Shown: piece by piece, positions 1 through 6,195 of the stretch
Layout: each line of letters starts with the position of its first letter
How positions within the stretch are numbered: the stretch's first letter is position 1
Assembly (NCBI GenBank): GCA_003241595.1
Contig: QFOU01000061.1
Coordinates: forward strand, 1 to 8,086
Source of the DNA: Pseudomonas fluorescens
Lineage (GTDB): Bacteria > Pseudomonadota > Alphaproteobacteria > UBA2136 > UBA6156
Direction: 5' to 3'
DNA length: 8,086 nucleotides
Notes under the pieces: model-generated
Told to the model about the DNA's origin: nothing
Seen by the model: the letters and a program-made list of their open reading frames with translations, nothing else
Database searches by the model: none
Position numbers and translations under genes: made by a program

Positions 1-3
1 ATA

Positions 4-657
4 ATGAAAAAGTTTGTAATCTGTTATGTAGTACTGACGGCACTGCTTCTGTGCTTATTATTCTACGATAGCCTTCGGGCTTGCTCTTTCCCGCTTGTGG
101 GCGGCAGATGTGGTTCCTCTTGGAGAGAGGTTTTACAATCATGGAGCGGTGCATTTATCGTCATGTGCATCCCGCTGATGATAATCATCCTCGTGGCTCT
201 GATATTGCACATAGTCAAACTCTACACCTTAGGCCGCAGCCTTCTCGCATCTCTGTTGCTGGTAATGATCTGGTGGTCTTGCGGTGCTCCTACATCCCTC
301 AGCGAAGCCATATTCTACGCCAATCTTAAATACTCGGTTTCAGACAGTGACGAAAAAATCGAGCTGAACAAACTCATGCCCGGCAAATGGGAGATGGTCT
401 GTGGTAGCGATGGCTACGATGGACCTGTGTTTATTGAAAAGCATAATAAGTGGTATCAACCTGTCGGCTACGCGCAAGATGGTTGGTGGGGGCTTCTCTT
501 CGTATTCCCAGATGGCTCTTACAAACCCGCCACAAACCATATCCCCTCCATATATATGGAAGGCTGCGCGGAAAGGGATAAAGCCATTCTCTACAAAGGA
601 GAGAAGGGATACACATTGCCTAAAGAGTCTAAGGCAACTGGCGTTAAATTTATCTAA
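4..657 (+). CDS. Unrecognised three-helix inner-membrane protein with a C-terminal soluble domain
   Basis: I do not recognise this 217-residue protein. Three hydrophobic segments are visible, at about residues 4-21, 49-70 and 78-93. The first could instead be a signal anchor. They are followed by a soluble region (about 100-217) rich in Trp, Gly and aromatic residues, including the stretches PGKWEMVCGSDGYDG and QDGWWGLLFVFPDGSY, which suggest a small beta-rich domain. Cysteines at 27, 36, 133 and 188 could form disulfides if that domain is periplasmic. The gene is visibly more A+T-rich than its neighbours and uses TTA and ATA codons. It may therefore be accessory or acquired. It begins three bases into the window, so no ribosome binding site can be seen, the reading frame stays open to the window edge, and the true start may lie upstream. 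It converges on the M48 protease gene. The coding call is supported by length, membrane pattern and a clean terminator after it; the function is unknown. Confidence 0.7.
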   Translation: MKKFVICYVVLTALLLCLLFYDSLRACSFPLVGGRCGSSWREVLQSWSGAFIVMCIPLMIIILVALILHIVKLYTLGRSLLASLLLVMIWWSCGAPTSLSEAIFYANLKYSVSDSDEKIELNKLMPGKWEMVCGSDGYDGPVFIEKHNKWYQPVGYAQDGWWGLLFVFPDGSYKPATNHIPSIYMEGCAERDKAILYKGEKGYTLPKESKATGVKFI

Positions 658-667
658 ATACAAGAAT

Positions 668-691
668 AAAGGCCGCAACCGCGGCCCTTTC
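668..691. terminator. Bidirectional intrinsic terminator between convergent genes
   Basis: GGCCGC (671-676) and GCGGCC (681-686) form a 6-bp GC stem around the loop AACC. The stem is flanked by AAA on the left and, after one unpaired C, TTT on the right, so it can extend in either direction. A T-rich run follows on the plus strand (TTTCTTATTT) and an equivalent one on the minus strand (TTTATTC). It lies between the stop codon of the membrane protein (655-657) and the stop codon of the M48 protease (692-694), so it probably ends both transcripts. Confidence 0.8.
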
Positions 692-2002
692 TTATTTCAA
701 ATTATCCAATCGCTGCTGCAAAGCATTGCCCCAATCCTTTAAGGATTGGTCGTCACTATCCTTCAGATAATTACGTGCCAGCGCCAGAGACTGCTTAGCA
801 GCTTCATAATCCGGCGCCACAATAAAGCCCTGTGTCCGCGCTAAATGGCTCTCGGCAATACGCCCCAAACTGCCGTAGGCTAGGCCAAGCCCCATCCAGG
901 GGTCGGCCCACTCGGGCCAGTCGCGCGTCACACGCTCGTAACGAGCAATGGCACCTTTAAAGTCGTTTTGGTTACGCAGAATTTCAGCCAGCTCGTATTG
1001 GAAGAGAACTGCCTTGGGATAATCCTCAACCAACTTGCTATACACATCGTTGGCAGTACCAAGGTCACCTCTCGAAAGAGCCATTTTGGCCTTCAGCTCA
1101 CGATAGTAAGCATCGTGTGGATTCTCGCGCAAAAGGGGGTCTAACGCACCTTGGGCCATATCCCAGCGTGCCTGCTTGGCGTAGGCCATCGCACGCGCAT
1201 AACGCGCCACGGGGTCTTGGCTGGTGTACTTGCGCAATACACTTGCAGGAGAAGCCGTCAGGGCAAATACCTTGGCCTGCAAGCGCGCAAAGTTCATGGT
1301 CTCTTCAGTTTTCAGCAACCCGCTTTTAAGCGCCGCACTTTCATTCTTGGTCACTTCATTGAGGTTCGCCAAACGCTCCGGCGGTAGCGGGTGCGTCACC
1401 AGCCATGGAGGAGGGGCGTCATAACTCAACTGACTTTCCGTCCGCAGGGTAGTGAACATATCCACCATACCCTGCGCACTCAAACCCGCATCATGCAACG
1501 CACTTACCGCGCGTTTATCCGCTTCGGCTTCTTGGGTGCGCGTATGCGCCATGAACATCTGCATGGCACCGGCTTGCCCACCCATCATTAAGGCCGTCGC
1601 GGCCTGAGGCGAACCCGCAGCCGCCGCGCCAATACCCATCACCACACCGGCAAGCGCGCCCATGCCGGCCTGGCGGGCGTTGGTCTCGCGTTGCATCAGG
1701 TGGTTGCTCGCAATGTGGCCCAGCTCGTGCGCCAGTACACCTTGCAGGGCGCTGGCGTTCAGTGCTTTGGCCACCAGTCCGCTGTGCACGTAAATGATGT
1801 TCTCGCCGGTCACGAATGCGTTGATGCTCGGATCATTCACCAGCAGGTAATGCACGTTGGTCTGCGGAGAAAGCTCTTTACGCAAAGGAGCCGCCAACGT
1901 AGTGGCGGCATCCATAAACTCCTGATCCATAATGACCTGTTGGGCATGTGCCGCCGGAATCAAAAACAATCCGGCAACAGCAGCCTTCCAGCTACGAAGC
2001 AT
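692..2002 (-). CDS. Periplasmic M48-family zinc metalloprotease with C-terminal TPR repeats (BepA-like)
   Basis: This is a secreted zinc endopeptidase of 436 residues. In E. coli the relative BepA helps assemble, or degrades, outer-membrane proteins such as LptD in the periplasm. A signal peptide runs from residue 1 to about 20, with a likely cut after AHA. The M48 domain (about 25-215) carries the HExxH motif AHELGH with zinc ligands His92 and His96 and catalytic Glu93. The third ligand is probably Glu158 in TRTQEAEAD. The motif THPLPPERL (His204) matches the conserved histidine that regulates the BepA active site. Residues about 265-400 are helical TPR units for partner binding. The order and length fit the proteases common in alphaproteobacteria. 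The ATG lies 11 bp after the upstream phasin-like gene. Its Shine-Dalgarno sequence overlaps that gene's stop codon, so the two are probably translated in a coupled way. The family assignment is firm; the substrate is inferred from homologues. Confidence 0.93.
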   Translation of the reverse strand: MLRSWKAAVAGLFLIPAAHAQQVIMDQEFMDAATTLAAPLRKELSPQTNVHYLLVNDPSINAFVTGENIIYVHSGLVAKALNASALQGVLAHELGHIASNHLMQRETNARQAGMGALAGVVMGIGAAAAGSPQAATALMMGGQAGAMQMFMAHTRTQEAEADKRAVSALHDAGLSAQGMVDMFTTLRTESQLSYDAPPPWLVTHPLPPERLANLNEVTKNESAALKSGLLKTEETMNFARLQAKVFALTASPASVLRKYTSQDPVARYARAMAYAKQARWDMAQGALDPLLRENPHDAYYRELKAKMALSRGDLGTANDVYSKLVEDYPKAVLFQYELAEILRNQNDFKGAIARYERVTRDWPEWADPWMGLGLAYGSLGRIAESHLARTQGFIVAPDYEAAKQSLALARNYLKDSDDQSLKDWGNALQQRLDNLK

Positions 2003-2011
2003 TACGCGCAG

Positions 2012-2016
2012 TCCTA
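2012..2016 (-). promoter_or_regulatory. Ribosome binding site of the M48 protease gene overlapping the phasin stop codon
   Basis: On the minus strand the sequence reads TAGGA. TAG is the stop codon of the upstream phasin-like gene, and AGGA is the only good Shine-Dalgarno match before the protease ATG, with a 9-nt spacer. This arrangement usually couples translation of the second gene to termination on the first. Confidence 0.65.
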
Positions 2017-2952
2017 ACGTGGCGCGCGACGACGGCTGCCCGAGGCGCGACGTGCCACAACCGAGCGACGTGCCGCAGCTGCAGCAATGGTGCTGCCGCT
2101 GGAGGAACGCATGACCGAGTTCGCAGTGCTGCTCACAATGGTGCTGTCCTCCGGAGACGACAACGAAGAGCTGCTGGAGTAACCGTTGGAAGAACTGGTG
2201 TTGCTGCTGGCGCTACTGGTATTGCCGTTCAGAAAATTCAACTGGCCATTGCTACCATTCGTGGCCGAAGTCGCATTCGAAACCGAAGCCGTGATGGAAG
2301 AATTGATCGCCTGAATCGTCGGCATCACACTCTGTACCGAGCTGGCAACCGTGGTTGCAGCCTTGCTGGCTTGCTGGGTGGCGGCTTGAACAGCCGACGC
2401 AGCATTGGTCATGGTACTCTGAAAATTCTGGGCGTTGGTCTGCCAGGTGTTCATCATGCTTTTGGCAAGCTCCTGCGCAGGCAGGTTGCTCTGCGTAAAG
2501 TAGGGGAACTGACGCTGCCATTGCTGCACAAGGTGGCCGCGCTGGGCTTGGGTCGTAATGTTCAGGCTGATGATGGTGTTAAGCGTATGGCCGTTCCAGC
2601 GGGAAAGGCACTCGATCACTTGCGGCAGGCTGGTGCACTGGCACAGTTGCTGGAAGTAGCTCGGTTGCGATTGCCAGAAATCCGAGATCGCACGTGCACG
2701 TGCCGACTGGATGCTCGCAACAGCTTGCCAGTAACTGGCGGGAGACTCCCACGCACGCTCGGCAGCGGTTTGCCATTGCTTCCACGCCGTTTGCCATTGC
2801 TGGGTCTGCTGGTGGGCCGCGCTGCTGCTGGCTTGCGAGGATACAGCCTGCTGCGCAGTATTCTGCCATGCCGTGACAGCATTCTGGAATGTCGTTTGGA
2901 AATTCGTTTGGTTTTGGCTCAGGTTCTGGAGCCAGGTTTGCCAAGGGTTCAT
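2014..2952 (-). CDS. Phasin-like protein with Trp/Gln-rich N-terminus and Arg-rich C-terminal tail
   Basis: Phasins coat polyhydroxyalkanoate storage granules and control their number and partition. Starting at the ATG at 2952, this protein has 312 residues. Residues 1-70 are rich in Trp, Gln and Asn, with repeated WQT/AWQ-type units. Residues about 75-210 look like a helical phasin core, including FQQLCQCTSLPQVIECLSRW, where phasins typically have a conserved Gln/Ser-Arg-rich helix. About 225-290 is a Ser/Asn/Thr-rich linker. The last 18 residues contain eight arginines. The frame stays open 39 codons further upstream, but those codons run through the rne terminator hairpin and the presumed promoter. 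The ATG at 2952 has an AAAGG-type ribosome binding site and begins MNPWQ, so I prefer it. It is followed directly by the M48 protease gene. The Arg tail suggests binding to DNA or another polyanion, an inference from PhaF- and PhaM-like proteins that have basic tails. The phasin assignment rests on composition and motif resemblance, so it is moderate. A PhaE-like synthase subunit or an unrelated helical protein remains possible. Confidence 0.6.
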   Translation of the reverse strand: MNPWQTWLQNLSQNQTNFQTTFQNAVTAWQNTAQQAVSSQASSSAAHQQTQQWQTAWKQWQTAAERAWESPASYWQAVASIQSARARAISDFWQSQPSYFQQLCQCTSLPQVIECLSRWNGHTLNTIISLNITTQAQRGHLVQQWQRQFPYFTQSNLPAQELAKSMMNTWQTNAQNFQSTMTNAASAVQAATQQASKAATTVASSVQSVMPTIQAINSSITASVSNATSATNGSNGQLNFLNGNTSSASSNTSSSNGYSSSSSLSSPEDSTIVSSTANSVMRSSSGSTIAAAAARRSVVARRASGSRRRAPR

Positions 2953-2992
2953 TGCACGCAACCTTTTGTTGTTGAATGCAAGGTACAATGCA
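2952..2992 (-). promoter_or_regulatory. TGC-rich palindromic block before the phasin-like gene (possible PhaR-type operator)
   Basis: Two inverted repeats lie just before the start codon. At 2977-2992 the plus strand reads TGCAAGGTACAATGCA, that is TGCA-nn-GTAC-nn-TGCA, palindromic at 12 of 16 positions. At 2952-2961 it reads TTGC-AC-GCAA, overlapping the first base of the start codon. PhaR repressors of alphaproteobacteria bind TGC-rich sequences near phasin promoters. The positions fit an operator, but both the regulator and the promoter are inferred. Confidence 0.35.
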
Positions 2993-3041
2993 GGGCAGGG
3001 GGGCGCAAGCCAAACCACAACATCAGGGCTTATCAAATAGG

Positions 3042-3065
3042 CAAAGGGGGCCATAACCCCCTTTG
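3042..3065 (-). terminator. Hairpin terminator downstream of rne
   Basis: CAAAGGGGG (3042-3050) and CCCCCTTTG (3057-3065) form a perfect 9-bp stem around a 6-nt loop, 23 bp after the rne stop codon. The run of T after the stem on the minus strand is weak (CCTATTTG), so termination may be partial or the hairpin may mainly protect the 3' end of the mRNA. The open frame upstream of the phasin start runs through this hairpin, which argues that those codons are not translated. Confidence 0.65.
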
Positions 3066-3088
3066 TCATACGTCGTCTAAATGAAGAA

Positions 3089-5806
3089 TTAACGACCGAT
3101 CAGGCGGGAGATAAGCCCCTTATCCTTTGGCGCTTCCTTCTTGCCGCGGCTTGCCGGAGCAGCCTCGGCACTGCTGTCGCCGGTAACCTTGGCAACAGCG
3201 ATCGGAGCGTCCGCCGCATCGGTATCCGCTTGCTTGCGAATCTCGAATTTCTTGCGCGGAGCTGCCGGCTTCACTTCAGCAACCTCGTCCTTTTCAACCG
3301 TAACCTTCTGTACGGCCAAAGGCTGGTCTTCGGCAGGAGCTGCCACACGGGCAGGCTTCTTGCTCTCTTGCTTGGGCTGAGGCTTGGTATCTGCTTTGGC
3401 TTCCGATTTCGACTCCGATTTAGCTTCGGGCTTCTTGCCGTCAACTTTCTTCTCGTCAGCATTGGCATTGACCTGTTCGCCGTCGTTACGGTTACGGCCT
3501 TCACCGCGGTTGCGTCCACGTCCACGACCACGCTTGTCATCGCTGGTCACAGCCTCGGCGCTCGCGCTCACTTCAATCTCATCGTGAGTTTGCTCAGGCG
3601 CGGCTTCACCCAAACGGCGCGGACGACGGCTGCCGCCTTCATTGCGCTGTTCATTGTTCTTTTCGTTACGATCCTTGCGGCCATCGCGGTTCTTATCGCG
3701 ACCTTTGTCACGTCCACCTTCACGGCCTTCGCTTTTCTCTTCGCGCTCTTGCTTGTCGGCACGTTGTTCCTTGCGGGGCTCCTGGCGGTCACTGCGCTCC
3801 GGACGCTCGCTGCGCTCATCGCGGTCACGACGGCTCTGCTTCTGGCGCAGTTCCGGCGGCAATTCCGGTTGCTCACGCAGCACAACGTTAATGGTCTGGC
3901 TGCTCTCGGTACCGTCCGATTTGAAGCGGATCAGCTCAAGCTGGTGGTCAGGCGCGATAACGCTGTCATCGGCACGGAATTGAAGCTGGTACTTATAACG
4001 CTCTTCAAGGCTCTTGATCAGGTCGCGCTTGTGGTTGAGCAACCACAGGATCATATCGGCGCTGGAGGTCAGAACCACACGGTCAGCGTCGCGCACGTCA
4101 TCTTCTTCCAGCTTGCGCAATACCATCAGGGCGCTGCTGGCCGGGCTGTGGATCTGGCCGCTGCCAAGGCAGTGCGGGCAGGCTACAAAATGGCTTTCAC
4201 CAAAGCTGGGGCGCAGGCGCTGGCGCGAGATTTCCATCAGACCGAAGTCAGAGATGTTGCCGGTCTGGATACGGGCGCGGTCACGACGCAACGCCTTGCG
4301 CATGGCGCTTTCAACCTTGCGTACGTTGCGGTGGTCTTCCATGTCGATGAAGTCGACAACAATCAAACCGGCAAGGTCACGCAGACGGATCTGGCGGGCC
4401 AGCTCTTCACAGGCCTCCATGTTGGTTTTAAGCGCGGTCTCTTCAATGTTGCGCTCTTGGGTCGCACGGCCGCTGTTGATGTCCACAGAAACCAGCGCTT
4501 CGGTCGGGTTGATTACAAGGTAACCACCAGAAGGCAACGTCACGCGGGTGTGGTGCAGGTGGTTCAGCTTCTGCTCCACCTTGGCGTGGGTAAACAGCGG
4601 GGTCTCTTCCTTGTGCTGCTTGATCAGGCGCACGGCGTCCGGCATCAGGTTCTTGGCAAAATCCTTAGCCATCTTGTAGGCGCGGGCGCCGGAGATGACG
4701 ATCTCATCAATGTCTTCGCTGGTCATGTCGCGCAGCGCACGTACGATGACCGAACCATCTTCATGGATGCACTGCACATCGTCGCTACCTTCAAACTCGG
4801 TATTGATGTGCTGCCACAGGTTGGTCAGGTTCTCATAGTCGTGCTTGATCTGGTCAAGCGGCTGGCCCACACCGGCGGTGCGAATGATAAGGCCCATGGT
4901 GTCCGGCACAGCCAGCTCTGCGTAGGCATCGCGCAACTGACGACGCTCCTGCGGGTCGGTGATCTTGCGGGAAATGCCACCGGCGTACGGGGTGTTCGGC
5001 ATCAATACGGTGTAACGGCCGGGCAGACTGAAGTAAGTGGTCAGCGCAGCGCCTTTGCTGCCGCGCTCTTCCTTAACGACCTGAACAAGGATCTTCTGGC
5101 CTTCCTTCAGCACGTCCTGAATACGGTAACGGCGGTGAATAGGCGGTTGGTTGCGCGGTTTGTCCTTACCACCTTCGCTGGAGGTCTCTTCCGCAACTTC
5201 GCTCTTGGCTTCAGCGCGCTGGGGGCGGCCACGGCTTTGCATGCGGCGGGGCTGACGGCCACGACGGCCACCTTTACCTTCCTTGGCAGGCTCGGCAGCG
5301 CCTTCGGCTTGGGCGGCAGCCTTGGCGGCGGCTTCTTCATCGCTCAGCTCTTCGCTGGTCGCGTCTTCCGCCGAGTTACCGGCTTCAACCGGTGTAGCTT
5401 CGGTCGCGGCATCGGGCAGGCTGCCGGCAGCAGGCGCATCGGCCAGCTTCTCCGCAAAAGCTTCTGCCGCTTCCGGTTCGTCTTCATGGTCATTGAAATC
5501 CGCACCACGACGACGCGCGGCAGCCTCAGCAACTTCCTTCAGCAGCTCGGCCTTTTCACCGGCTTTCACGGCGAAAAATTGCGGATGTACCTCACCGAAG
5601 GCCAAAAAGCCGTTGCGGTTACCGCCATAAGTAATGAAGGCCGCCTGCAACGAAGGCTCCACACGCGACACATGGCCAATATAGATGTTGCCCTTCAGCT
5701 GTTGCTTGCCTTGGGTCTCAATTTCAAAATCGTCAATTTTTTGGCCATCCAGAATGACCACGCGGGTCTCTTCATTGTGGGCCGCGTCAATCAGCATACG
5801 CTTCAT
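3089..5806 (-). CDS. rne: Ribonuclease E (alphaproteobacterial type, with S1 insert and disordered C-terminal scaffold)
   Basis: This endoribonuclease starts mRNA decay and processes rRNA and tRNA precursors, and it organises the RNA degradosome. It has 905 residues. The S1 RNA-binding domain begins at about residue 36 (KGNIYIGHVSRVEPSLQAAF) and resumes at about 225 (YRIQDVLKEGQKILVQVVKEERG). Between them lies a charged insert (about 95-222), acidic first and then Arg/Gly-rich at 179-197. The DNase I-like subdomain carries the metal-binding aspartates Asp442 (SVDINSGRAT) and Asp485 (VVDFIDMEDHRN). The zinc link is CPHC (Cys543, Cys546), needed for tetramer assembly. The small domain ends near 645. 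The remaining ~260 residues are low-complexity: Arg/Glu/Asp-rich at 655-730, RG-rich at 758-772, Lys/Glu/Ser-rich at 785-820, then two PxAVxKVT motifs and a hydrophobic end, LISRLIG. Its ATG has a strong AAAGGGAGA ribosome binding site with an 8-nt spacer. The gene faces away from the transporter genes and is probably monocistronic, with a hairpin after it. Identification is firm. Confidence 0.98.
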   Translation of the reverse strand: MKRMLIDAAHNEETRVVILDGQKIDDFEIETQGKQQLKGNIYIGHVSRVEPSLQAAFITYGGNRNGFLAFGEVHPQFFAVKAGEKAELLKEVAEAAARRRGADFNDHEDEPEAAEAFAEKLADAPAAGSLPDAATEATPVEAGNSAEDATSEELSDEEAAAKAAAQAEGAAEPAKEGKGGRRGRQPRRMQSRGRPQRAEAKSEVAEETSSEGGKDKPRNQPPIHRRYRIQDVLKEGQKILVQVVKEERGSKGAALTTYFSLPGRYTVLMPNTPYAGGISRKITDPQERRQLRDAYAELAVPDTMGLIIRTAGVGQPLDQIKHDYENLTNLWQHINTEFEGSDDVQCIHEDGSVIVRALRDMTSEDIDEIVISGARAYKMAKDFAKNLMPDAVRLIKQHKEETPLFTHAKVEQKLNHLHHTRVTLPSGGYLVINPTEALVSVDINSGRATQERNIEETALKTNMEACEELARQIRLRDLAGLIVVDFIDMEDHRNVRKVESAMRKALRRDRARIQTGNISDFGLMEISRQRLRPSFGESHFVACPHCLGSGQIHSPASSALMVLRKLEEDDVRDADRVVLTSSADMILWLLNHKRDLIKSLEERYKYQLQFRADDSVIAPDHQLELIRFKSDGTESSQTINVVLREQPELPPELRQKQSRRDRDERSERPERSDRQEPRKEQRADKQEREEKSEGREGGRDKGRDKNRDGRKDRNEKNNEQRNEGGSRRPRRLGEAAPEQTHDEIEVSASAEAVTSDDKRGRGRGRNRGEGRNRNDGEQVNANADEKKVDGKKPEAKSESKSEAKADTKPQPKQESKKPARVAAPAEDQPLAVQKVTVEKDEVAEVKPAAPRKKFEIRKQADTDAADAPIAVAKVTGDSSAEAAPASRGKKEAPKDKGLISRLIGR

Positions 5807-5888
5807 GGGTTTAATCTCCCTTTATAATAAGTGGAGAAGAGGGGCACCGGAGAAGTTGGGATATAACAAAACTGGCCTAGATGGCCTT

Positions 5889-5911
5889 TGATGAACTTTG
5901 TAAAGTTATCA
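5889..5911. repeat. Imperfect inverted repeat in the rne leader or promoter
   Basis: AACTTT (5894-5899) and AAAGTT (5902-5907) are perfect arms around GT. Allowing one bulged G at 5893, the arms extend to TGAT on the left and ATCA on the right, giving ten paired positions per arm. A further AACTTT lies at 5927-5932, about three helical turns from the first copy. It could be an operator or an mRNA hairpin. Confidence 0.4.
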
Positions 5912-6077
5912 TTCGTTGCATATCAAAACTTTATATTAATTTGTTAAAGCGGTGGGCCGCAGCCTCATCTTTAGCAAATCTCGGTGCGGATCTCTCCGCC
6001 GGGTTGTCTTTGTGTCGTAAGGGGCTGCTTTAACATCTTGGTTTAAGCTAGCGCGTTACAACGGAAACTTGTATCGA

Positions 6078-6103
6078 TTGAGAATCACTCAACTGTTGGA
6101 GTG
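6078..6103. repeat. Overlapping small palindromes upstream of the permease genes
   Basis: TTGAG (6078-6082) and CTCAA (6088-6092) are perfect arms around AATCA. The whole 15-mer TTGAGAATCACTCAA loosely resembles Fur-family sites, which often contain GAGAAT. It overlaps a second repeat, CACTC (6086-6090) with GAGTG (6099-6103). It lies about 100 bp before the preferred dppB-like start, where an operator would be expected. The match is weak. Confidence 0.25.
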
Positions 6104-6195
6104 TAGGATATTTGCGCCACGGGGGCAAGAAGCGTTTCATTAAACACTCCGTTTTGCCTGTTCCGATTTTGGGCAGATGCGCTAATACTGGCTTA

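Larger units (their letters stand above)
5807..6195. promoter_or_regulatory. Divergent control region between rne and the permease genes
   Basis: These 389 bp hold no convincing gene. The part next to rne contains its ribosome binding site (5815-5820) and an A+T-rich block (about 5890-5945) that probably carries one or both promoters. A minus-strand TATAAA lies at 5930-5935, but I cannot pair it with a good -35 element. Small inverted repeats occur at 5889-5911, 5986-5999 (GCGGA-TCTC-TCCGC) and 6078-6103. RNase E genes of other bacteria have long leaders used for autoregulation, and a similar role here is possible but unproven. Confidence 0.5.

Noticed and set aside
2953..3069. 39-codon N-terminal extension of the phasin-like gene
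   Set aside because: The codons run through the perfect hairpin after rne and the TGC-rich operator-like block, and the encoded residues do not resemble a phasin start.
1948..3084. A 378-codon open frame antisense to the phasin-like gene
   Set aside because: The same codon-register effect explains it, and it extends across the phasin promoter region and into the protease start. The product is Arg/Leu-rich with no recognisable domain.
3420..3840. Possible DNA tandem repeat in the rne 3' part
   Set aside because: The repetition reflects a low-complexity Arg/Lys/Glu-rich protein tail; I see no exact repeat unit at the DNA level.
3230..5827. An 865-codon open frame antisense to rne
   Set aside because: It lies in exact codon-on-codon register with rne. 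In that register, antisense stops arise only where rne uses TTA, CTA or TCA codons, which a gene with strong GC-type codon bias avoids. The translation is low-complexity with no domain, and rne is certain.
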